Positions 48,063-59,400 of a stretch of 64,000 nucleotides of DNA are shown here, in pieces (within the stretch, counting starts at the first letter, position 1; every line of letters starts with the position of its first letter). The translations under genes were made by a program, and so were the position numbers. This DNA comes from Chaetorhynchus papuensis (Eukaryota > Chordata > Aves > Passeriformes > Rhipiduridae). The stretch is from NCBI GenBank assembly GCA_013396525.1, contig VWYX01000346.1:730913-794912 (forward strand). The letters are read 5' to 3'. The notes beneath the pieces were generated by a model. It was not told the origin of the DNA and made no database searches. It was given only the letters and a program-made list of their open reading frames with translations.

Positions 48063-49671
48063 GAGCTACTTATTCTGCCTGGTAGACAGACCTGCAGTAT
48101 TTCCTCCCTTACATTAAAGCTAGTCACACAGGAAATCCATAGGTGCAGAACACCTCTACAGGTTCATCATTCATGCTGAGAAAGGAAACAAAGGGAAGGG
48201 AGAAGGCAAAAGGAAGAAAAATAAAACAACCCAGAAATTTCTGCATTAAATTTGTTGCCTTTGACAAAAGGTGCCAGTGCTGCAAGGGTGACTCAGAGGA
48301 GAGCCACAGAGGCCAAAGCTTTGGCTCAGAGCAGATAACCAAGCTGAGGAGGCAAGATGAGTCTAGCACTAGAGCAAGAATTGGCTCCCCTAGAGCCACA
48401 GGGGTGCCTCCTGGGGAGACCTGGGGGAAAGGGAAATAAATGTCACATGTTGGAGAGGGGAAATTTCCAAGAATTTATTCTCCTTCTCCTCACCCCTGCA
48501 GAAAGGTGGCTTTGTACTTTCCCCAGCTCATGCCTGGCTAAAAGCTACCACTAAAGCCACAGAAGATGTAGTTAGGTGTGGCAGACGTGTCGATCATTTG
48601 TATAGCTTGAAAAGTGTGGTGCAGAGTTTTAAGGAGTAAAACTAAACCCATAAAATAACAGAAGATTCATCGGTTTTTTCATTCCTGGGAGCTTCCCAGT
48701 GGATTCTTTTGAATTTTGCATTCATTAGCTCACAAGACTCATTTTCCATTAACCAGAGTCAAAATTGTTGCAGAATACTGGCTCAGAAAGCTAATCCCGC
48801 TGGTCCATGTTTGTGGTGTTTTTACATCTCACTAGAACACAAAAATGCCTTCTCTTCCAGTGTTTCTCTGCAGAAAGCTTTGGGAGTGATTATAATCCAA
48901 CAGCAATTGCTCTTCCTTCTCCAACACATCTGGAGATCTGCCTTCTAAGCACCTGTATTCCACAAAAAACAGCAATAAAATCATGGCATCTCAATCTGAA
49001 CATTAGTATTTTAGGGCAGGGCTGGTTTGCTCAATGCTTCTGTTATGCACCTCTGTTGAAAACTGCTGATGGCTGTGCCAGATAAACCCATCAGACCCTG
49101 AATTTTTCATTTTGACTGTCTCTGTGAAGCAGATTTTTCTTTCCAAACTTGCTGCCAAAGTAGTTCCACTGTTTTCCAGAATGGAGCCAGAGAGGAATGC
49201 ATTATTTCACCTGTGTTGGAACATCCTGGCAGAACTGTATACTTGTGCAGGTAAGGCACACAGAGACACAGTACTGGCCTCACCAAAACACCCAGGGAGT
49301 CACACTGGTGTCTGGCATTTCAGGGTCCTTTTTGCAAATGCCAGTGGAGCCCAGATACGTGCCAGCACAAAGCATCTCACCCCAACTCTGCATACAAGTG
49401 AGAGGATGTCAAATGCTGCTGCCAGCTCTCCTGTTGGATCAAGTGGCAGAGGTCCCTTCTCTTGAGCTCTCGACTCCCCCTTGGAATACTTCCCTGGAGC
49501 CACACACAGCACTGTTTGTGTCCTGGGGGGCCTGGATTCCTGTTTTTTGAACCCAGAAAATGACAAGTGGTTGTGTTTTAAGAGTGCCAGGCTTGCAAAC
49601 CCAGGGTGGCCTTGCTGCAGCCTCCTGTGACACTCTGATACAGACTTTAATAACATAGTCTAGCAGTGTTT

Positions 49672-49682
49672 CCCCCCCCCCC
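49672..49682. repeat. C11 homopolymer
   Basis: Eleven consecutive C residues follow TGTTT. It is a likely spot for length polymorphism or assembly error. Confidence 0.9.
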
Positions 49683-50734
49683 AGAACTCCTGTGTCTTTC
49701 AGGGCTTGGGATGGCTGGTGCTTTACTAATGAGCATCTGTTCAATATTTGGTTTTCTCCTCCTTTCGCAGCATGCAGTTCTAGGGATCATTATTCAAACC
49801 CTGCTATGAATACAGAATTATTCATCTGTTTGTAAGCTTTTCTTTTCTCAGTGCTCCTTGCTTAACACCTCTGTGCTGCACAAATGTAATTTTGCAAACC
49901 TCAGGTGAGGGGGGAGGAAGGAAAAACAAAGAGTAAGGCAGTAGAAGCCATTCCACTGAAGTGAGGGGATTTTACTTCGGATGCATACCTTGCAAAGTAA
50001 ATGTACAAATAAATTTAAACATTTAGCTGTTTATTTGATGAAAAGATGAGGGACAGCATGCAGCAGGGTCCACGTGCTGGCAGCAGGAGGGCTGCATGCA
50101 GCTGCAGTGCTGGCGAGTGAGCAGGGCTGCACAGCCCCTGCCCTTCCTGCTGCGAGGTAATGATGGGTGGTTTCCAGCTCCCTTTACCTGCTCTCTTCCA
50201 CTCATAAACCTGGCAAGTTTTAGACAATTCCAAATCTTCACAAGGGTGAGAAGGAAGGAGGTGACAACTGTAATACATTCAGTAATTTATGGCTGCCCTT
50301 TCAGTGCATGCTAATAAAGTCAATAGTATTTGGAGCTGTGTGCTGGGAAAACTGGGATTAGTGTGTTCAAAACAGGCTGTCTAACCTAATCTAATCATTG
50401 TCATCAAGCTTTAAAATTAACAAATTCTCGCAGTTCCCAAAGCTGAATTGAAAGTAGTTTGATTTTGTTTTGGCTGAGGTCCAAGGACTGTTTGAAGGGT
50501 GGAGCTGCAGAGAGTGATACTGACTGACTCCAGGTGACTGCTGTGCCAATTAACCTCCTGAAGGTAGATCAGGTCACCAGCACTGGCTGGCAGTCACTTA
50601 ATATGATTATGACTTAGCTCTGGTTTTCAGAGTACCTTCAGACAAAGCAAATACACATTGATTCAAGCAAGTTTGCTGTAGGAGGCTGCAGACACACAGG
50701 TTTTCACATACTCACTCTTTTGGGTTTTTTTGTG

Positions 50735-51344
50735 GATAAGATTTGCCTTTAGGAATTCCAGGTTCCTGAAAACATGGGAAAGTCTAGAACGAGAAAGACT
50801 TGGTGGAGGAAGATCAGGACAGGGAACATTTAAACTAACTGGACACACAGAAGTTGATGGAACCTAACAGATGAAGCCAGAGATGACAATGTCCTTGTGC
50901 GGCCACTCTTAATTGTCTTTGGAGGGTCACATCAACTGGGGGAATTACTGAGAATCAAAATAAAGCAGATGTCCTGCTTTCTTCAGGAAGGGTAAGAAGG
51001 AGGATGCAGGGAATTACAGGCCAGTCAGCCTCGCTTTGATCTGAGACGGGGATGCAGCAAATAATGCTGGGAACTATTTCTAAATATGTAGAGGATGAGA
51101 AGGTGACTGGGAGCAGTGAGCATGGATTTACAAAGCAAAGGTCACGTCTGACCATCCCAGTAGCCTTCTGCAGTGCATTGACTGGCTCGGAGCATGAGCA
51201 GAGAGCAGTATGTTGTTTATCTTGACTTCAGCAAGGCTTTCAACACTGCCTTCAGTGATGAAGAACAGGTTGTAGAAAAGGATGAAGGAATGGGACTAGA
51301 CTGTCTACTGAGGTTAGTTCTATCCTCAACTATTACATGATTCC
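50735..51344 (+). mobile_element. CR1 LINE fragment with partial reverse-transcriptase region, internally deleted
   Basis: Unlike the other copies this one keeps part of CR1 ORF2. GGAAAGTCTAGAACGAGAAAG and GATCAGGACAGGGAACATTTAA match the segment before the reverse transcriptase. GAATTACAGGCCAGTCAGCC encodes the YRPVSL box, and 51212-51247 encodes VVYLDFSKAFNT, which carries the first catalytic Asp (LD at 51221-51226). At about 51255-51290 the copy jumps to the CR1 3' end (GGACTAGACTGTCT ... CTATCCTCAACTATTACATGATTCC). Indels and a frame change make it a dead relic. The deletion may have happened in the source element or after insertion. Confidence 0.85.
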
Positions 51345-54300
51345 AAAATAGGACCAGGCTTTAGTCTCCCAGCTTAATTCACAAGACTATATTTGCTTTT
51401 CAGCAAGCACGTTCTGAGTGCATCCAGGGCAGTTGGATGAGTTGCCTCAGATAGCACTCAGGTGTTGTTTTACTGTGAGAAGAGACTTCTGCCCTTGATG
51501 AAAATGATGATAAAACCTTAAGTGAAAATGAGGGTGGATAACACCATGGGTCATTGTCAGAGCAGTCTTCTCCCACACACAGACCTAGCAGCTGCCTTTC
51601 AGGTCTGTTATCCCCTCTGGTGAGCCAGGCTGGTGTTTGCACTGGAGCACCCTCCAGCCAACTCCCTTAGGAGCCAGCACAGCACAAAGCTGCTTGTACC
51701 TGTGTGCTTCTTGATGAATGCTGATGGGCTACACCCAGCCTGGGAGCTGGGTCAACCCTAATGTCTCTTCATGGGCCGTGCAATACTCCAGGTGAGTTCA
51801 GGAGACGCTGAAGGGCTTCCTGCACCCAGGAGAGGGTAAAAGGCACCAGTACATCCCCCCATGACATGGGCTGCAGGAGCAGGGAAGCTGCTTGCTCGAG
51901 GCATCTTCCCCTGGGACTGAATTTTACTCTCAATCCGTAAAGTGAGGACGCATGAGGTGAGATTAGAAAATTGCTGCAGAGAAATGGAAACCCCAGCTGG
52001 AGCTGTGAGGCCAAGGTCTGACCGGATATGGGCACCCCGGCGGCGAGCCTTGGCTTTATTCCCCAGCAGTGACAGATAGAGAGATGTGAGCAGGAGCTTC
52101 ACAGGATGATGGTTACTATGGCTACCCCCTCACCGTCCATCCAGGCATCCATCTGCTTGGCTCCCAGCACTGGAAAGATAGACTGCTGCTTTTGAAAGCT
52201 GATGATAATTTATCCTTGCTGGCTGGACAGAGATGATATCCTCCTCTGGGATCAATTTTGCCCAGCATTTCTTAAGCTATGAAAACCATTCTAAGAGCAA
52301 AGTCAGGTTGACAAAGAGGGTGTTGTTTCCTTTCAATAGTTGTGTTATTGTTACCAGATAAGGGGTACAGTGATAATGGAGAGGTACCAGTATGTCCCCA
52401 GCACACTGAAACACCCATAGTCTTCAGTGGGAATTTAACCCTTCAGATTTGCTTTGGAGATTGGCTGAATCCAGCCAGCATGCCGTGGTGGTTTGACACA
52501 TTCAGAGAGAAGGGAATGGAAGCTGGAAATGCAGAAACTGCTATCTCTAGTTGTTTGTTCATGAGCCTTTTGGATGGCCACATACACAAATCATGGGATA
52601 AATGGATAGATGTATGTCACAGACTGGGTAAAAGTGAGGTACTTGCTGCTCTGCATGCAGTAGTTTGGGGGTTTTGCTGGCAGAATTAATGCATGGGAAA
52701 AAGTGCCACATATTGTGAATGACAATACCAAGCACTGATTTTGCAAGAGATTTTTTAGAAAAGCTGTGCTAGGAAGATCTTTTGAAAAATGTTTGTTTAA
52801 ATTTAACAAATCAAAAAATAATTTCTTCAACAGAGAGAGGATCAGATAGAATTTTCATAACTTTGCACTGCAATGATCTTCTGTGTGAAAATGATCTTTC
52901 ATTTAGAATCTGGTCTAGGATGACAAAAATTCTACCAAATGTCAATTTGCTTGCTGTTGCAGTTTCTTAGTCCTCATCATTCAGTATTACTGTGACTGTC
53001 CCATTAAATATTTTATATGGGTATTCATCTTTGGAAAAGACCTGAAAAAGCAGAATTCTTGGTAGACTCCCAGTTGACGTCTGTGAATTACGAGGGACTA
53101 TGTTGTGCTGTGCAGGTAAATATGAAAAGCACAAACACAGGTACAGTGCAGGATTATTGCGTGCAGATTGTATACATCCTTTGGAGTTGGGTGCCCTGCG
53201 TGCAGAGTGTGGTTTTGTTTAACTCTTGGACTGCCACTGGTGTTAAACACAGTGGTGGCTTCCTCCTCCTGTGACACTGTGCATAGGGATGACTGGGGGC
53301 TCCAGGAAGCTGAAATTATGTTCTCTTTTTGCTCAGGTAGCTGTGTCACACAGAAGAAGAAATCATTTCACAAGTCAGTAATTTTTCTTATCATTCTCCT
53401 TCCTGCCAGCTTTATCTAAACTCTCTGTCTTCCAGCAAACTGGTGTCTGTTACATCACCAAGACAGGCTCTCCAGCCCTGTCTGATAAAGGTGTTGACTG
53501 TGGACCCTACAAATTGTTTTAGCTAGACAGGCTTTATTGCCAAGGCAAGTAGGATGTAATGTGACAGCACTGATCCACATCCCAGGCAGAGATGTGTGCA
53601 TGCATGTGTATATTTAAATATACATTTCTATTCCTGTTCAGAAGCATAAATCCATTTAAAAAAAACAGTTTCCATGCCTGATCTTTGGTGTAGCAGATGC
53701 TGGGCTGCAGGAGGTATTGGCTTTGTAGGAGAGGGTGGATTTATATTTATGATCTTGCAGCCTTAGTCTGATTGTTTAGAGATGCTGAACGGCAAGATGA
53801 ATGGTGTGCCCTACCAGTGTCCCATTCTCCATATTCCAAATTGCCTGTTGACTTGTTCAGTATATATAAAGGGGTTAGAATACATTAACATTATTTTCAG
53901 ATGTCTGATTTTTGGAAAATTGTTGATTTCAGTTTGCCAGATGGCTGAGGAAAGAGCAGTCTGTGCTTTGTGCTAAATGTGTGAGAATCAGAGGAAGCAG
54001 AGTCCAATTAACACAAAAAGCCATTGTATTCTTCCAAAATCTGGGAATGAAAAGTCAGTGAAACAGAAGGAGCAATCACCTGCCTAAAATAAAATTAATT
54101 GCAGCTGTACATCAGGCCAGCTCAGTGACTGGTACCTCTCTGAGTCCACAAGCCTCAGAAGTGATTAGCCATCAAGGATGACAGAAACGAAGCACTGTTC
54201 TGGCTCTGGTGTTAGGCATCTCAACTCCATCATCTATATGGCAAAGATTATATCACGCCTTCAGGAAACACATCTACCACATGTATCCAACTGTCAGGAA

Positions 54301-55664
54301 AAATCAACAGGAAATGTCTTCCCGACTGCAGATTCACATCCACTTGAATCCTAATCTAATCTACTCAGGATATAAATGCATGCTTTTTATCTGAAAATGT
54401 GGTGCCCTTGACCTAAACTTGTTCCAGTCCTTGTGACCCCCCACAGAAAGTTACTTGTGATAACCGAGGGTGGATTTACTGGAGGCAGGAGGGAGGGCTG
54501 CACCCCACACTCCCTGTACACTGTGTCTGCTCTGGGCTCCTGTGGGGGTGCATGGGCAGTGTAAAGGGCTGCTCGAGGAGGGCTGTGCACTTTGGCCTTT
54601 CTGTCCCCAAGGCTGCCAAAGAAGGACCTTCATCTCTGCTCTGCATCCTGGAAGTGGATCTGCAGGGACTGAGCTTTTGGAGAGACCCGGCCTGAAGAGA
54701 GGCACTGGGCAGGGGTTTTCCCCACGGGGAATGTGATGTTGCCCTGTTGTGCTAAGGGGAGGTGGAGTGGGGCTGTCTCTCTACAGCTGTGAGAACAGCA
54801 TACCAAGCCGTGTCCAGACTTACGGCTACAACCAGCTCTGCAGTCCTGTTTGGCTTTTTAGAGGTGAGCAGAATTTGTTTGCCATGTCCCCCCAGACTCC
54901 TCTTACCGGTTTAGCTCAGAGGATATAAAATCTCACTCACTTTCAACAGCACCAGTGCCCCTTTGTCCCCTTCCTCCTCCCAAAACCTGATGGCCCTTGC
55001 CAGCCTTCCTCTGAACACTCACGCTCATGTACGCACCAGTGCCCAAAGCTTCACCACAAGGATTTCAATGGAGACACTGTTCTAGGGATGTCCAATGGGG
55101 AATAGATTTCTGTTGACCTTTATCATATCTCACAGGCTTTCCCAGATTTTCCAAAACTATGAAGGGAACGTGCTATAGGGAACAGAGCAATTTGAAACAA
55201 TACAGTTGTCTCATTTTTAAAGGCAGGAAGTGAAAATGCGATATTAACTCCCCTGCAACTGCCAGTGAAGGTAGGGATCATGTAACTGCATTAGCTGGAA
55301 TTTAACCACAGTTAATGAAAACATGTCTGTGCACTAGAAAAAATGCCATTAGATTTCCAACGACACCAGTAAATAATGTTGGGAATGTTGGACCAGCTGA
55401 AATGCAAATGCTTTGGAGCAGTCATTGCATAGATACAGAGGGAAATAAAGGAGAGTTAACCAGGAGAGGGGAACAGTCACTCCTCTGCGTGGGAGTGTGT
55501 TGCCCAGTAGATTAGAGAAGAATCACACAGGCATTCAGCTCCACATTTGGATCATGGCTGGAACAAGCTTTAGTGAGAAAAAGTCCGTGGCCTCAGGGAC
55601 ATTTAGAAAAGCCCCAGCAGCACAGTTGCTGAAAAGGATTACCACTGCTTTCCTTTTAATTTGG
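51345..55664. other. intergenic DNA, no gene recognised
   Basis: No gene or clear repeat is visible in this unique sequence. Open frames are short and without domains. A TATA-like GATATAAAAT lies at about 54921 with no coding sequence behind it. Confidence 0.5.
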
Positions 55665-55770
55665 GCTCTCAGGACGCTGGTTAAATAACTTGCCCAAGGT
55701 AATAAATAAGCCTGGAGGAAAACCTGGCAACTGAAATCCCCATCCCAGCGCAGTGCAGTATCTACTCCCA
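55665..55770 (-). repeat. MIR-like SINE relic, antisense (best of the set)
   Basis: GGTTAAATAACTTGCCCAAGG is nearly identical to the antisense MIR core GGTTAAGTAACTTGCCCAAGG. The flank continues with AAACCTGGCAACTGAAATCCC and GCAGTGCAGTATCTACTCCC, following the antisense tRNA-related part of the element. It is the clearest ancient SINE in the window and would date to before the bird-mammal split. Confidence 0.5.
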
Positions 55771-56080
55771 TTCTGCTGGGATGTGTGAGCTCTGCAACAC
55801 TGGGTGCCTCAGCTCAGCTGCTCCCTGTGCTCTGCCCCAGGGAGTCTGCCCCAGGCATTCTGGTGTTGGAGAGGGTGGGTAAAGGAGTAAACCAGGTTTT
55901 GATTGTATGTATTTAGCACCCACTTAACACTGAAGTTACTCCTAAGATTAGCAGAGTCTGGTAAATATGAGTCTTTGAGGCAATGGGCAGGAAATGTAAC
56001 TATAATGTTCAACATAAAAAGAGTAAGTAGCTCCCCGTGGCATTGCCTATGGTGTGGTATGGCCAGAAACACCACAACTC
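55771..56080. other. spacer between SINE relic and CR1, no gene
   Basis: About 310 bases of unique sequence separate the two repeats. Nothing recognisable is seen. Confidence 0.5.
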
Positions 56081-56465
56081 CCATAAGGAGCAACTGAGGA
56101 ACAAAAGGAGGCTCAGGGGGAGACCTTATCACACTCTCAACTACCTGAAAAGGGGTTGTAGCCAGGTGGGGATCAGTATCTTCTCCAAGGTAACCAGCGA
56201 TATGAGGAGGAAATGGCCTCATGTTGTGCCAGGGGAGATTTAGATTGGATATTAAGAGAATTTTCTTCACCAAAATGGTTGTCCAGCACTGGAACAGGCT
56301 GCCTGGGGAAGTGGTGGAGTCACCCTCTCTGGAGGTATTTAAAAGCCATGTAGATGTGGTACTTGGGAACATGATTTAGTGGTGGACTTAGCAGTGCTGG
56401 ATTAACAGTAGGACTTGATGATCTTAGAGGTCTTTTACAACCTAAATGATTCTATGATTCTGTGA
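56081..56465 (+). mobile_element. CR1 LINE 3' fragment
   Basis: CATAAGGAGCAACTGAGGAAC and GGCTCAGGGGGAGACCTTATC open the copy. It continues through TACCTGAAAAGGGGTTGTAGCCAGGTGGGG, GGAACAGGCTGCCTGGGGAAG and GGAGGTATTTAAAAGCCATGTAGATGTGG (each an older CR1-family signature) and ends ATGATTCTATGATTCTGTG. The 187-codon minus-strand frame at 55809-56372 is its antisense and not a gene. Confidence 0.93.
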
Positions 56466-59400
56466 TTTATTCTTCTATTCCTGCAGTCATCAACCAGACA
56501 AATTGCTCCACTGTTTCTCTGCTTGGATCAGGCTCTTAGCTGGGATAAGTGTAATGTATACAAGCCCAAAATGCTTCTTCAGAGCCACAAGTGGCAGAAA
56601 TAGTGAAAAAGAGAAAGAGCTGCAGTTTCTTCAGAGAAGGAACAATTCAATTGTATCTTTAGACACATTGTTTACCGGAGTTTTGTTCTTTATTCTGTGG
56701 AAGCCCCAGTTCATTGCCCTTCAAGTCTTGTTATGTCAGCAGCAGGTTTGGGTCACTCTTTGTCTCTGGTTACCTTTGTGAATGAGTATTGGAAAATTCT
56801 GAGATTCAGATCGGGTGTGTTAATGCTTATATAAATATCAAACTTAACTTCACATCTCAAAAAAAATCCACAAGTGTCTGTGGTCTCCCTTCTGCTTAAC
56901 TGTGTCATTTTCAGGGAAGACAAGAAAGAAAATGAATATCCATTCTAAGTATCCCTTTGCTTTTTTCATTTATCCTCTGAATTACAAAATCAATAAGGAA
57001 AACACAAGGCAAAGCCTTGGGGAAAAAAAGAAATAATTTGTGTAATTTCTTAGGATGCTGGAAAGTCCTGTGTGCCCAAAAGCTGCTGTCTGTAGGAGAA
57101 GTAGAATATAGCACACATTTTTCTTAGTTTGAATTCATCATTTAATTTGCTGATATTCTCCTTCTGACATGTGATTTATGCCCTTGTCTGAAATTTGACA
57201 TAGTGCTTCTTCTCTTCTTGGGCAAGTTTTAGTCTCTTCTTTTTAACAAGCATAATATTCCAATTTATAAAAAATCAGCTTCAAAATAGACTTTGGGCCC
57301 TGTTTTAAGTATTTCAAGGTCAGACGTTTAATCCCCTTGGAAGCAGAGGGGATTACACATGAACGGAGACATCTGTTTGTGTGTGAGCAGCCACACCTGG
57401 CGTCTTCAGGCTGCCTCATGCCTGGGCCTCTAAGGGGTTCTCAGACCGTCTCCTCCATGGCCTCTCTCATGTTCTAGGCCTTATTTTTTTCTGGTTTTTT
57501 TTTTCTAATCTGTGGCATTCTCAGAGCATTTCTGCCTTGTTAGACCTCACACAGAAGATAGCCAGGAATAACACTGTCTCTTTGCAATTTGCCCATTATA
57601 TCTGTTAAAGTACTGTACTGGGGCTTGTGAAGCCACAGCATTCTGCCCTGTTTGATCATGAACAGGGTTGGTAGTGTGTCCTATGGAAGACTTTGCTGTA
57701 ATTTTGAGGTGTGTTGTCCTGAACATCACGGGTCAGACCTTTTTTACGTTACTCACTGTGCTGTGGGTTTCACAGTGCCTTTCTCCTTCAAGCCCAGATG
57801 AGTCCCCCTGCATCACTGTGGTGAGGGATGCTGCTCGGGCTTTCATGACTCAGTACTGATGAAACTTAATCACAGGTTTCCAGATGTGCCACCTCTCCTT
57901 GTGGACTCTGGCAGTCTGCTAGCTTGGCTGTCTTCTGCAGATCTCACTTACAAATACTTCAGTCTTGCTGCATGTTGTTGAGCGATACCTCACATCTTAG
58001 GGCTTTGAAGATGCCTGTCTGTGGGGTGGTGGGAAATTAGGGAGTGCAGTACTGTAAGTGGCAACACTTAAAAATCCCCCATGAGACCTGTCTCTGGAGT
58101 TTTCTTACCTTTGGGAAATGTCACAGTTGATGTGTACAGTATTGGCTCCTTATTTTTCAGCATCCCACTGGAAGTGACATCTTGATTCCAACACCCTACA
58201 CTGTACCTGACTGTCTGTACAACTTGTAATGTGAGGAATCTCTGAATCAGCCTCCTCATGTGATGATTTTACGCCCTGGAGTACAATGAACATGAAGTGC
58301 TGTTTGCTTGAATAGCTGCTACAGTTATTAATAGCCTTAAAAAACATCCTGGAAATTCTTTTCAGTCCATTCTTAGTACTCGTTGACCTCAAACCGGCAA
58401 CCACATGAAAAAATGTAGGGAGGGGAAGCACGGATTAATACAAGAAAATAGAAACCACATGGTGGAGGGAGGGAAGATCAACAAGGCTGTATTACTGAAA
58501 CAGAGGATTCCTTCTCAATACTCTTCCCACCTCTTCTCCTCCTCAGCATTTTTTTATCAGGGATTACTCTTTTCTAACTGTTATTCTTTCTTATTCCTGT
58601 AATTCCTGTGAATATTCCTGTATTCTTTCTTATTCCTTTTCATCCTGTAAAAGGGTGAGTCTGTTCTGTTGGCTTGTCTTTCTCTAAGCAACAATCCATC
58701 AGAAATGGAATTTTTGACTGCTATTAATTATTGCCGCTGTTAATTGGAAGGAAGGCTTCTCTGATCCTTTTTGCAGTTCTTAGATGTCTCATCCCTTCCA
58801 GTTTGCATTGTCAATAGGTTTCAGAGGGATTTGGGGCACGTTGGGATCTTGAAGAACTGGCCTGAATAGAGAAAGTGACATTGCATCTAATCCTGTCAAA
58901 AGAGTTGGAAGCGGCATTTTGCAATGTGAAAGCTGCACATTTGTACTATAATTGAATAGTAATAGTGATAGCTCAGCTAATAAAGATGGGATTTCAAAAC
59001 ACATTTTCTTTCAAAGCTCAGCCTATAATTCTTAAATGGCTCCCTGCCAAAGCTTTGAAAGCCAAAGATTATTATTTTTCAGCTAAAAAATTTGTGTGCT
59101 AAAAGTTTAATCTCCTATGTTTTGTGTTGTGCATACTACAGAGCTAACAGGGCTACAGAAATATTGCTTTGGAGGCTTCGCATTGATTCTATAACTTCTA
59201 GGAATTTGTTGGCCCTGGCCATAAAGAGGATGAAAATGGTTATTTTAAAATGCATTTAGAATATGTTTTTCTGTCTGGTTGGTAGAGGAAGGTGTAGCCC
59301 TTAGCTGGTGCAAAGATGGACACTGGATCTCCCCTCACCACTTTATGTGATGCTAAGGATTAATTAGCCTATACTGGGTAATGATATAACTTCCCCATCC

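Larger units (their letters stand above)
40279..50734. other. intergenic DNA, no gene recognised
   Basis: This is unique sequence with simple repeats only. It includes an A/C-rich tract at 44538-44618, a full CRE word TGACGTCA at 43532-43539, a TA-rich patch at 47996-48062 and an 11-C run at 49672-49682. An open run of 156 codons at 47398-47865 starts with GTG and has no recognisable domain. A TAAT-rich AT block at 47101-47215 may be regulatory. Confidence 0.45.

Noticed and set aside
55809..56372. 187-codon minus-strand open frame
   Set aside because: Most of it is the antisense of the CR1 fragment at 56081-56465.
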